Below are positions 1-5,927 of a stretch of DNA of 5,927 bases, in pieces. Made by a program: the position numbers and the translations under genes. The stretch lies in the NCBI GenBank assembly GCA_903881065.1, contig CAIRRW010000204.1, positions 1 through 5,927 on the forward strand, given 5' to 3'. The notes below the pieces were generated by a model that was given only the letters and a program-made list of their open reading frames with translations, did no database searches and had not been told where the DNA came from. Source of the DNA: an uncultured Bacteroidota bacterium (lineage in GTDB: Bacteria; Bacteroidota; Bacteroidia; 2-12-FULL-35-15). Positions within the stretch are counted from its first letter, which is position 1. The number at the start of each line of letters is the position of its first letter.

Positions 1-93
1 AAGAAAGCTGACAAGAAAGACGAGAAAAAAGGAGAGAAAAAAGGAGAAAAGAAAGAAGAGAAAAAAGCTGACGACAAAAAAGCAACAAAATAG
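1..93 (+). CDS. C-terminal tail of an unidentified Lys/Glu-rich protein (partial)
   Basis: This is the last 30 codons of a gene that begins before the window; it reads open from base 1 to a TAG stop at 91-93. The tail is almost entirely Lys, Glu, Asp and Ala, with four consecutive EKKx units (EKKG, EKKG, EKKE, EKKA) at about residues 8-23. The first two units are a perfect 12-base tandem repeat at 22-33 and 34-45. Such a tail is probably disordered and highly charged. Similar tails occur at the ends of some ribosomal and nucleic-acid-binding proteins in Bacteroidota, but nothing here identifies the folded part, so no function is assigned. The intrinsic terminator 20 bases after the stop supports this being the true 3' end of a transcription unit. 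Confidence 0.75.
   Translation, partial: KKADKKDEKKGEKKGEKKEEKKADDKKATK
22..45 (+). repeat. Perfect 12-base tandem repeat coding EKKG twice
   Basis: GAGAAAAAAGGA occurs twice in direct succession and in frame. Two degenerate copies follow at 46-57 (EKKE) and 58-69 (EKKA). The unit length is a multiple of three, so a change in copy number would lengthen or shorten the tail without a frameshift. Confidence 0.7.
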
Positions 94-113
94 TCGTTTA
101 AACCTCTCAAATG

Positions 114-144
114 AAAAACCACAGCAAATTGCTGTGGTTTTTTT
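114..144 (+). terminator. Rho-independent terminator after the Lys-rich gene
   Basis: The left arm AAAAACCACAGC (114-125) pairs perfectly with GCTGTGGTTTTT (131-142) around a five-base AAATT loop. The right arm runs into a seven-T tract at 138-144. The GC core followed directly by the T run is a classic intrinsic terminator for + strand transcription. The A run on the left arm would become a U tract on the opposite strand, so it could work in both directions. It separates the upstream gene from the ABC exporter unit. Confidence 0.92.
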
Positions 145-202
145 ATTGGTGGCATATTGCAAAGCCATAAAATTTTAAACTTCCAACAACTGCTCTTATT
201 CT

Positions 203-210
203 TATATTTG
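203..210 (+). promoter_or_regulatory. Candidate Bacteroidota -7 promoter box for the ABC exporter unit
   Basis: TATATTTG at 203-210 matches the TAnnTTTG -7 consensus of the Bacteroidota primary sigma factor. The matching -33 element (TTG) is weak: TTC at 181-183 sits 19 bases upstream. The box lies after the terminator at 114-144 and about 40 bases before the ATG at 252, as expected for the promoter of the downstream genes. The call rests on motif and position only. Confidence 0.5.
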
Positions 211-251
211 CAGTCTTAATAAAGCAAACATCTAATCGTAAAAATCAATTA

Positions 252-1199
252 ATGAATATTCTTTCTGCAAAAAACATAGTGAAACGATACGCGGCACATA
301 CTGCATTGGATGATGTATCGATTGAAATACCGAGGGAAAGTATTTTTGGATTACTTGGTCCTAACGGCGCCGGCAAAACATCGCTGATACGGATTATTAA
401 TCAGATAACAGGCCCTGATAGCGGCGAATTGTTGTTTGAAGGTGAAAAACTTACTCAGAAACATGTGGAACAAATTGGGTATCTGCCCGAAGAACGCGGT
501 TTGTATAAAAAGATGGGTGTGGGCGAACAGGCGCTGTATCTGGCACAATTGAAAGGTATGTCGAGCGCTGAAGCAAAGAAAAAACTTAAATACTGGTTCG
601 AGAAATTTGAAATATCCGAGTGGTGGAATAAGAAGGTGGAAGAGCTGTCGAAAGGGATGCAGCAGAAAGTTCAGTTTATAGTAACTGTGATGCACGAACC
701 TAAATTACTTATTCTGGATGAGCCTTTCAGCGGTTTCGACCCTATAAATGCTAATATTATTAAGAATGAAATTCTTCATCTTAAAAAGCAGGGTTCTACT
801 ATTTTATTTTCGACACATAATATGGGTTCTGTGGAGGAGCTATGTGATAATATTGCATTGATTAATAAATCGAAAAAGATACTGGATGGGTCGGTAAGGG
901 AAATAAAGAAGCAACATAAAACAAATACTTTTGAACTGGAATTTACAGGCAACATGATGGGATTTACCAATGCCATGTGGACCGGTGCCGAGTTGCTTGA
1001 ACATACAACAGATGGCGAACACAACAAAGCAAGAGTGCGGCTGTTAGGCAAAACTACAGCCAACGAATTGCTTCAGGCGATAATAACGGTGGCTGAAATT
1101 CAATCGTTCAGAGAAATTGTTCCAAGCATGAATGATATTTTTATTAAAGTGGTTGGAGATGAAAGTGTGCTTGGAACGCAAAGTAATTTTACAGAATAA
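252..1199 (+). CDS. ABC transporter ATP-binding protein, NatA-like (ABC-2 type exporter)
   Basis: This 315-residue protein is the ATPase subunit of an ABC-2 type exporter and should act as a dimer on the inner face of the cytoplasmic membrane with the permease encoded next. Visible motifs in order are Walker A GPNGAGKT (36-43), a Q-loop region IGYLPEERGLYKKM (75-88), signature LSKGMQQK (132-139), Walker B LLILDEP (152-158), D-loop SGFDP (160-164) and the switch His in STH (H189). The GYLPEERGLY form, with Glu where many ABC proteins have Gln, is usual in the NatA-like subgroup. Residues from about 215 to the end form the C-terminal extension seen in this subgroup (DUF4162-like). Length is normal and all catalytic residues are present. 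The ATG at 252 gives the expected N-terminus; no Shine-Dalgarno sequence precedes it. NatA pumps sodium in Bacillus, but the substrate here cannot be read from the sequence. Confidence 0.93.
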   Translation: MNILSAKNIVKRYAAHTALDDVSIEIPRESIFGLLGPNGAGKTSLIRIINQITGPDSGELLFEGEKLTQKHVEQIGYLPEERGLYKKMGVGEQALYLAQLKGMSSAEAKKKLKYWFEKFEISEWWNKKVEELSKGMQQKVQFIVTVMHEPKLLILDEPFSGFDPINANIIKNEILHLKKQGSTILFSTHNMGSVEELCDNIALINKSKKILDGSVREIKKQHKTNTFELEFTGNMMGFTNAMWTGAELLEHTTDGEHNKARVRLLGKTTANELLQAIITVAEIQSFREIVPSMNDIFIKVVGDESVLGTQSNFTE

Positions 1200-1227
1200 A
1201 AATAATACCAAAGATTAACTGAGATTC

Positions 1228-1257
1228 GTAATTCGTAAACTTTAGTAATTCGTAAAC
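1228..1257 (+). repeat. 13-base direct repeat between ATPase and permease genes
   Basis: GTAATTCGTAAAC occurs at 1228-1240 and again at 1245-1257, with a further partial copy ATTCGTA at 1224-1230. The copies fill most of the 62-base gap between the ATPase stop and the permease ATG at 1262. No promoter box or terminator hairpin was seen in the gap, so the two genes are most likely cotranscribed. The role of the repeat is unknown; it may be slippage-derived spacer sequence. Confidence 0.6.
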
Positions 1258-1261
1258 ACAA

Positions 1262-2599
1262 ATGAATAAAATACTTCTTATCATAAAACGCGAATACCTG
1301 TCGCGAGTAAAGAAAAAATCATTTATAATAATGACAATTCTTGGTCCGGTATTAATGGCCGGAATAATGATAGTACCCATCTGGCTGTCGATGCAAAAAG
1401 CAGAAACACAGAAGATAGAAGTTATTGATGATAGTGGATTGTTTCATAATTTGATTCCTGAAAAAGAAATTATTCATTTTGATTATCCTCCTGTAACGCT
1501 TGATGAAGCTACTGCTCACTTATACGATACCGAATATGACGGCATATTATGGATACCGAAAAATATATTTCAGGATGGAAAAGTGGTGAAGATATTTTAC
1601 AAAAAGCAATTGGGAATAGGCACTGAAGAATATATTGGAACAACTATTGGCAAGATGATGTATGATGTTATTCTTGCAAAAAACAAAGTGGATTTGAATG
1701 TAATAAAAGATGCAGAAACCAATTCTCAGTTTAATGTAATTACAGAAAAACTGGAAGCAACAGGCAAGAGTAAAAAAACAAACACTGGCCTGTATATGGC
1801 AATAGGATTGGCAGGCGGTGTACTTATATATATTTTCATTTTCCTTTATGGTGTGCAGGTAATGCGCGGAGTGATGGAAGAAAAAACAAGCCGTATTGTT
1901 GAAGTGATATTATCTTCTGTAAAACCTTTTCAGTTAATGATGGGAAAAATTATTGGTGTTGCTTTAGTAGGTCTGACTCAATTCTTATTATGGGTTATTT
2001 TGACGACCACATTATACAGCGTAGCCACAGTAACCATTTTAAAGGATATTGATATAAAACAAATTCAGAAAAAAGAACAGACAATTAAAGTAGGTGCCGA
2101 TTTGAAATATACCGACATGAAGAAAATAGAAAAGCCAAATGCGGTAACAGAAATATGGAATGATTTTAAATCTGTGGATATGATTACCATTTTCTTTTCC
2201 TTTTTATTCTATTTTCTTGCAGGATACTTGATGTATAGCGCATTGTTTGCGGCTGTAGGCTCAGCTGTGGATAGTGAAGCGGACACACAGCAGTTTATGA
2301 TGCCGATAACTATTCCACTCATTCTATCTTTTGTGGTAGCACAGACTATAATTCAAAACCCGGAAAGCCCAATGGCATTCTGGTTCTCCATCATTCCGCT
2401 TACGTCACCAATAGTAATGATGGTAAGGTTGCCATTTGGTGTGCCCGCCTGGGAACTTGCATTATCAATGAGTTTGCTTGTACTCGGATTTGTTTTCACC
2501 ACATGGCTTGCAGCCCGCATCTATCGCACAGGAATATTAATGTATGGCAAAAAAGTATCCTGGCGAGAGTTGGGCAAATGGCTTTTCTATAAAGGATGA
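1262..2599 (+). CDS. ABC-2 type transporter permease, NatB/YhaP-like
   Basis: This 445-residue integral membrane protein is the permease partner of the preceding ATPase. It begins with a basic segment (KREYLSRVKKKS, 9-20) and a first membrane helix at about 21-43. A large extracytoplasmic domain of about 130 residues follows, then membrane segments at roughly 177-200, 228-256, 307-333, 346-364, 372-389 and 398-418. Family hallmarks of ABC2_membrane_3 proteins are visible: GVMEEKTSRIVEVILSS (203-219), which leads into the segment thought to contact the ATPase; AAVGSAVDSEADTQQFMMP (330-348); PLTSPIVMMVRLP (379-391); and the closing ARIYRTGILMYGKK (418-431). A basic loop at about 261-300 interrupts the membrane part. 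Length is normal and there is no sign of damage. The stop overlaps the next gene's start by four bases. The transported substrate is not identifiable; sodium, drug or peptide export are all possible. Confidence 0.92.
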   Translation: MNKILLIIKREYLSRVKKKSFIIMTILGPVLMAGIMIVPIWLSMQKAETQKIEVIDDSGLFHNLIPEKEIIHFDYPPVTLDEATAHLYDTEYDGILWIPKNIFQDGKVVKIFYKKQLGIGTEEYIGTTIGKMMYDVILAKNKVDLNVIKDAETNSQFNVITEKLEATGKSKKTNTGLYMAIGLAGGVLIYIFIFLYGVQVMRGVMEEKTSRIVEVILSSVKPFQLMMGKIIGVALVGLTQFLLWVILTTTLYSVATVTILKDIDIKQIQKKEQTIKVGADLKYTDMKKIEKPNAVTEIWNDFKSVDMITIFFSFLFYFLAGYLMYSALFAAVGSAVDSEADTQQFMMPITIPLILSFVVAQTIIQNPESPMAFWFSIIPLTSPIVMMVRLPFGVPAWELALSMSLLVLGFVFTTWLAARIYRTGILMYGKKVSWRELGKWLFYKG

Positions 2600-3534
2600 G
2601 AATTGCCGTCATTGATTTAGGAACGAATACTTTTAACTTACTTATTGCAGAAATAAATCCGGATAAGAGTTATACCAATTTATATCAGACAAAACTTTCT
2701 GTGAAACTTGGCGAAGGAGGTATAGATAAAGGTTTTATCGCTCCTGCATCATTCCAAAGAGGAATAAATGCTCTGAAAATATATAAAGAAACAATCTCAA
2801 ATTATAATGTTGAAAAGGTGTTTGCCTTCGCAACTTCTGCCATAAGAACAGCTGCTAATGGAACTGAATTTACTGATAAAGTAAAAGAGGAAACAGGTTT
2901 CGAAGTAGAAATAATTACAGGTGACAGGGAAGCTGAATTAATTTATTATGGAGTTTGCGAAGCAGTAATTTTAGGTGAAGAACTTTCATTGATTATTGAT
3001 ATTGGCGGCGGAAGCACAGAATTTATTATTGCAAACAAAGGCAAAATATTCTGGAAACAAAGTTTTCTTCTTGGCGCTTCACGTTTGCTCGAGAAGTTTA
3101 AACCTTCGGATCCTATTACGGATATTGAAATTCAGCAACTAACAGATTATTTGAATGCGCAGTTACAATCTCTTTATGAAGCGGTAAAATTATTTCCTAT
3201 AACAGAACTTATTGGTTCTTCCGGTTCTTTCGATTCGCTGGCAGAAATGATTGCACATCGTTTTTATACTCCTGAAATATTAAAAGATAAAACCGAATAC
3301 ACTTTTAATTTGAATGATTATAAAGTAATTTATGAAAACGTAATAAAATCAAATAAGGAGGAAAGAACAAAGATGAAAGGGTTGATTGAAATGCGAATTG
3401 ATATGATAGTAATTTCTACAATTATCGTTCAGTTTATACTTACTTCTTTCAATATAAAAAAAATGCGTTTATCAACTTATTCATTGAAAGAAGGAACACT
3501 TTCTGAAATTATAAATGGTACGGATAACAAATGA
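2596..3534 (+). CDS. ppx: Ppx/GppA-family phosphatase (probable exopolyphosphatase, short form)
   Basis: This 312-residue cytoplasmic protein has the ASKHA-fold core of the Ppx/GppA family, whose members release phosphate from the ends of inorganic polyphosphate or convert pppGpp to ppGpp. Visible motifs are the first phosphate-binding loop AVIDLGTNTFNLLIAE (4-19), FATSAIRTAANG (78-89), EIITGDREAELIYYGV (105-120, with E112 the likely catalytic Glu), the second phosphate loop LIIDIGGGSTEFII (132-145), LLGASRLLEKF (158-168), IGSSGSFDSLAEMI (206-219) and the closing STYSLKEGTLSEII (293-306). It lacks the C-terminal HD-like domain of the roughly 500-residue enterobacterial enzymes, as is usual for the short form. 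Its ATG overlaps the permease stop in an ATGA junction, suggesting translational coupling. Sequence alone cannot decide between polyphosphate and pppGpp as substrate, so the symbol is provisional. Confidence 0.88.
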   Translation: MRIAVIDLGTNTFNLLIAEINPDKSYTNLYQTKLSVKLGEGGIDKGFIAPASFQRGINALKIYKETISNYNVEKVFAFATSAIRTAANGTEFTDKVKEETGFEVEIITGDREAELIYYGVCEAVILGEELSLIIDIGGGSTEFIIANKGKIFWKQSFLLGASRLLEKFKPSDPITDIEIQQLTDYLNAQLQSLYEAVKLFPITELIGSSGSFDSLAEMIAHRFYTPEILKDKTEYTFNLNDYKVIYENVIKSNKEERTKMKGLIEMRIDMIVISTIIVQFILTSFNIKKMRLSTYSLKEGTLSEIINGTDNK

Positions 3535-3590
3535 AAATTATTTTACAAATTTCTGTAAATATAGATTTGTAAATTTGCCACTTGTTATCC
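3522..3590 (+). repeat. Nested inverted repeats spanning the end of ppx and the following gap
   Basis: The outer arms GGATAACAAATG (3522-3533) and CACTTGTTATCC (3579-3590) pair over 12 positions with one mismatch. Inside them, TTTACAAAT (3542-3550) and ATTTGTAAA (3565-3573) pair perfectly over nine positions. The two pairs are almost concentric. The outer left arm covers the last codons and part of the TGA stop of ppx. No T tract follows, so this is not a standard intrinsic terminator. It could be an operator, an mRNA 3'-end structure or chance in AT-rich DNA. Confidence 0.6.
3562..3577 (+). promoter_or_regulatory. Two tandem candidate -7 promoter boxes upstream of the response regulator
   Basis: TAGATTTG (3562-3569) and TAAATTTG (3570-3577) both match the Bacteroidota -7 consensus TAnnTTTG and lie end to end. 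No good TTG -33 element is visible 19-20 bases upstream of either. Their position, 58-73 bases before the ATG at 3635, suits a promoter for the regulator gene. They fall within the nested inverted repeat, which could therefore act as an operator. The surrounding DNA is very AT-rich, so a chance match is possible. Confidence 0.4.
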
Positions 3591-3611
3591 TAACGGAACA
3601 TGAAACATTTT

Positions 3612-3630
3612 AACTTGAAACTTTAAACTT
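3612..3630 (+). repeat. Short AAACTT repeat just before the regulator start
   Basis: AACTTG, AAACTTT and AAACTT follow one another with a period of about seven bases and end four bases before the ATG at 3635. The string gives an unstructured A/T-rich leader in place of a Shine-Dalgarno sequence. Its significance is unknown. Confidence 0.45.
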
Positions 3631-3634
3631 ATTT

Positions 3635-4801
3635 ATGGCAAAGCTTTTAATTATTGATGATGAAAAGAGTATTCGCAGAACATTACGAGAAATACTGGAA
3701 TACGAAAAGTATCTGGTAGACGAGGCTGCTGACGGCATTGAAGGTATTGCAATGATTCAAAAGAACAAATACGATGTTGTGCTTTGTGATATTAAAATGC
3801 CAAAAATGGATGGCATTGAAGTGCTTGATAAAATAATGCAAATGTCTCCTGAAACAGCAGTTGTAATGGTTTCTGGGCACGGCAATATTGAAACAGCTGT
3901 AGAGGCAGTGAAGAAAGGGGCTTTTGATTTTATTGCAAAGCCATTAGACTTGAATCGCCTGTTGGTAACCATTCGCAATGCGATGGATAAAACGACATTG
4001 GTACTCGAGACAAAAGTTTTGAAGAAAAAAGTTAACAAGACTTTTGATATGATTGGTGCTTCAAAAGCAATTGTTCAGATTCAGGAAATGATTGAACGTG
4101 TTGCTCCTACTGATGCCCGGGTATTGATAACAGGGGCCAACGGAAGCGGGAAGGAATTAGTGGCGCGATGGCTTCACGAAAAAAGCAATCGTTCGAGTGC
4201 TCCATTAATAGAAGTTAATTGCGCAGCGATACCAAGTGAATTAATAGAATCAGAATTATTCGGTCATGAAAAAGGCGCATTTACTTCGGCGATTAGCCAA
4301 AGAAAAGGGAAGTTTGAACAGGCCGAAGGAGGAACAATATTTTTAGATGAAATTGGCGACATGAGTCTTTCGGCACAGGCAAAGGTTTTGCGGGCATTGC
4401 AGGAAAATAAAATTACGCGGGTTGGTGGCGAAAAAGAAATTAAAGTGAATGTAAGAATCATTGCCGCCACTAATAAGGATTTGCGCAAAGAAATAGAGAA
4501 TGGTAATTTCCGTGAAGATTTATATCATCGATTGTCTGTTATTTTAATTCACGTTCCTTCGCTAAATGAAAGGAAGGAAGATATTCCTTTGCTGGCCGAA
4601 CATTTTTTAAATTTAATTTGTCAGGACCATGGCATGCCTATAAAAACATTTACCAAGGAAGCCATAAAAGAACTTCAAAAAATAAACTGGACCGGTAATA
4701 TTCGTGAATTCAGGAACGTGGTGGAACGCCTGATTATCCTGTGTGATAAAACAATTACAGATAAGGATGTGATTGCGTATGCACGTCCTCTAAAAGAATA
4801 A
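3635..4801 (+). CDS. NtrC-type response regulator: receiver plus sigma-54 AAA+ domain, no DNA-binding domain
   Basis: This 388-residue cytoplasmic regulator starts with a complete receiver domain (about 1-118): acidic pair D8/D9, phospho-acceptor D52 in LCDIKMPKMDG, S80 and K102. A sigma-54-interaction AAA+ ATPase follows (about 138-365): Walker A GANGSGKE (167-174), the L1 loop GAFTSA (214-219) where GAFTGA is canonical, Walker B GTIFLDEIGD (233-242), sensor I AATN (277-280), arginine-finger region FREDLYHRL (292-300) and sensor II GNIREFRN (354-361). The protein ends about 25 residues later, so the Fis-type helix-turn-helix of typical 440-480 residue NtrC proteins is missing. This is not a frameshift: the stop is followed within 36 bases by another gene. 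It may activate RNA polymerase-sigma-54 from solution or through a partner. No sensor kinase gene lies in the window. All nucleotide-handling residues are intact, so it is probably an active ATPase. Confidence 0.93.
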   Translation: MAKLLIIDDEKSIRRTLREILEYEKYLVDEAADGIEGIAMIQKNKYDVVLCDIKMPKMDGIEVLDKIMQMSPETAVVMVSGHGNIETAVEAVKKGAFDFIAKPLDLNRLLVTIRNAMDKTTLVLETKVLKKKVNKTFDMIGASKAIVQIQEMIERVAPTDARVLITGANGSGKELVARWLHEKSNRSSAPLIEVNCAAIPSELIESELFGHEKGAFTSAISQRKGKFEQAEGGTIFLDEIGDMSLSAQAKVLRALQENKITRVGGEKEIKVNVRIIAATNKDLRKEIENGNFREDLYHRLSVILIHVPSLNERKEDIPLLAEHFLNLICQDHGMPIKTFTKEAIKELQKINWTGNIREFRNVVERLIILCDKTITDKDVIAYARPLKE

Positions 4802-4837
4802 TTCAGTACTTCACATTTATTCTCAATAATTATTCAA

Positions 4838-5800
4838 GTGCAAATTATCAAAAGTCAATATCTGCTTTTCTTTTTTATTTCTCTGTTTGCATTTAACAAT
4901 GTTTTTTCACAATCTGATAGTTTAAAGCAGAATAATTCCATTGCTAATACAGATACATTACCTCAAAAACAAAAGTTTAATAAGAAGCGATTGCGCATAG
5001 TTGTTGGCACAGAAGCCACATTATATGCGGGTTCGCTAATCGGGTTAAATTATTTGTGGTATGCAAATTATCCGCGTTCTTCGTTCCATTTTTTTGATGA
5101 CGATAATGAATGGCTGCAAATGGATAAGTGCGGACATGCAACCACAGCCTATTATATAGGGCGTGTAGGAATTGGGTTGATGAACTGGAGCGGTGTTGAG
5201 CACAAGAAGGCAATTTGGTATGGAGGATTATTAGGTTCATTGTATCAATTAAATATTGAGATAATGGATGGGTTCTCTTCTCAATGGGGCTTCTCCATTG
5301 GTGATTTCTCTGCCAACACTTTTGGTTCCGCTCTTGTTATTGGCGAGGCTTTGGCTTGGGATGATCAGCGAATTGTGTTGAAATATTCGTTTCAGCAAAG
5401 CAAGTATTCTCCTTATCGGCCGAATGAATTAGGATCTAATTTGAAGGAAAATATGATTAAAGATTATAACGGGCAAACGTATTGGCTTTCCGTGAATCCA
5501 TATTCATTTATGCATAAAGGAAGCAAGTTTCCGAAGTGGTTAAATGTTGCGTTGGGCTATGGTGCAGAAGGAATGACGGGCGCTGTATCAAATCCTCCAT
5601 ACTTTGATTCAAATGGAAATCCGGTTGTTTTCGAGCGTTATCGTCAATTTTATCTTTCTTTGGATATTGATTTGACTCGAATAAAAACCAAATCTGCATT
5701 CCTGAAAACTTTTTTTAATACCATTGGTTTTATAAAATTTCCTGCTCCGTCTCTGGAGTTTAATAAGTATGGTGTAAAAGGACATTGGTTAGGATTCTAG
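4838..5800 (+). CDS. Secreted DUF2279-like protein of unknown function, GTG start
   Basis: This 320-residue protein begins with a signal peptide: a short polar start with one Lys, a hydrophobic stretch LLFFFISLFAF (9-19) and a likely cleavage after NVFS, before Q25, a junction common in Bacteroidota secreted proteins. A polar Gln/Asn/Lys linker follows, then a hydrophobic stretch at about 53-76. The central part resembles DUF2279/YfiM-like proteins as I remember them: MDKCGHATTAYYIG (95-108), IEIMDGFSSQWGFSIGDFSAN (140-160, conserved-looking E141, D144, D156, N160) and GEALAWDD (169-176). The C-terminal part is rich in aromatic residues and has alternating strand-like segments, suggesting an outer-membrane or periplasmic location. 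The start is GTG at 4838. It is the only standard start between the in-frame upstream stop (4799-4801) and the signal peptide, and the next Met is M95. The 36-base gap suggests cotranscription with the regulator. The function of the family is not known to me. Confidence 0.82.
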   Translation: MQIIKSQYLLFFFISLFAFNNVFSQSDSLKQNNSIANTDTLPQKQKFNKKRLRIVVGTEATLYAGSLIGLNYLWYANYPRSSFHFFDDDNEWLQMDKCGHATTAYYIGRVGIGLMNWSGVEHKKAIWYGGLLGSLYQLNIEIMDGFSSQWGFSIGDFSANTFGSALVIGEALAWDDQRIVLKYSFQQSKYSPYRPNELGSNLKENMIKDYNGQTYWLSVNPYSFMHKGSKFPKWLNVALGYGAEGMTGAVSNPPYFDSNGNPVVFERYRQFYLSLDIDLTRIKTKSAFLKTFFNTIGFIKFPAPSLEFNKYGVKGHWLGF

Positions 5801-5854
5801 TTTTACTAATTTTCATTTTTACAAAAGACAATTCTCCTCCAAAATCAATAAATA

Positions 5855-5884
5855 CCTAAAATTCTTTTTTTAAGAAATTTTTGG
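5855..5884. other. Weak AT-rich hairpin after the DUF2279-like gene
   Basis: CCTAAAATTCTT (5855-5866) can pair with AAGAAATTTTTGG (5872-5884) around a TTTTT loop, with one mismatch and one bulged base. It lies 55 bases after the stop of the DUF2279-like gene. No T tract follows on either strand, so it is at best a weak terminator or RNA end structure. The rest of 5801-5927 shows no gene and no clear promoter box. Confidence 0.3.
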
Positions 5885-5927
5885 GCCTGAACAAAAATCA
5901 TTAATTAAGAAGAATTGAAAAATTAGT

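Noticed and set aside
148..162. TGGCATATTGC resembling a sigma-54 -24/-12 promoter
   Set aside because: The GG and GC elements are several bases too close together for a sigma-54 promoter.
351..1063. Open reading frames on the - strand within the ABC ATPase gene (351-695, 776-1063, 840-1022)
   Set aside because: They lie opposite a gene with intact ABC motifs, and their translations are rich in Phe, His, Cys and Leu with no recognisable domain, as expected for antisense shadows.
1189..1380. Open reading frame on the - strand across the ATPase-permease gap
   Set aside because: It is Ile-rich because it is the complement of the permease's first membrane helix and the AT-rich gap; no promoter or domain supports it.
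3356..3375. AGGAGG followed by an in-frame ATG inside ppx (Met260)
   Set aside because: It looks like an internal ribosome binding site, but Bacteroidota rarely depend on Shine-Dalgarno sequences and the 53-residue product would be only the C-terminal end of the fold.
3683..4488. Open reading frames on the - strand within the response regulator gene (3683-3880, 3757-4038, 4264-4488)
   Set aside because: All are opposite well-conserved receiver and AAA+ motifs and show no family features or upstream signals.
4799..4838. Possible frameshift or premature stop that removed the regulator's HTH domain
   Set aside because: The gap to the next gene is 36 bases, too short for about 60 missing codons, and the following frame encodes a signal peptide, not an HTH.
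4977..5699. Open reading frames on the - strand within the DUF2279-like gene (4977-5240, 5508-5699)
   Set aside because: They are short, of low-quality composition and opposite the conserved-looking core; nothing supports translation.

Overview
The window looks like chromosomal DNA of a member of the Bacteroidota. It is AT-rich and the genes have no clear Shine-Dalgarno sequences. Two intergenic gaps carry the TAnnTTTG promoter motif typical of this phylum. The protein variants also fit: an NtrC-type regulator with GAFTSA in place of GAFTGA, and a secreted DUF2279-like protein. This assignment rests on motifs only, with no database comparison.

Layout, all on the + strand: (1) positions 1-93 hold the Lys/Glu-rich tail of a protein that begins outside the window, followed by a strong intrinsic terminator (114-144). 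(2) A candidate promoter at 203-210 leads into an ABC-2 type exporter: an ATPase with NatA-like architecture (252-1199) and its NatB/YhaP-like permease (1262-2599). (3) A short Ppx/GppA-family phosphatase (2596-3534) overlaps the permease stop by 4 bases (ATGA) and is probably translationally coupled to it. (4) A 100-base gap holds nested inverted repeats, two candidate promoter boxes and a short AAACTT repeat. (5) A response regulator (3635-4801) has a receiver and a sigma-54-type AAA+ domain but no DNA-binding domain. (6) After 36 bases comes a secreted DUF2279-like protein (4838-5800) with a GTG start in the same frame as the regulator. The last 127 bases hold no convincing gene, only a weak AT-rich hairpin.

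The first three complete genes probably form one transcription unit (exporter plus polyphosphate/ppGpp-type phosphatase). The regulator and the DUF2279-like gene may form a second unit starting from the 3534-3635 gap. No mobile element, CRISPR array, tRNA or rRNA is visible. I see no clearly new multi-gene system. The most notable points are the HTH-less, GAFTSA-bearing sigma-54-type regulator and the nested inverted repeat in front of it.
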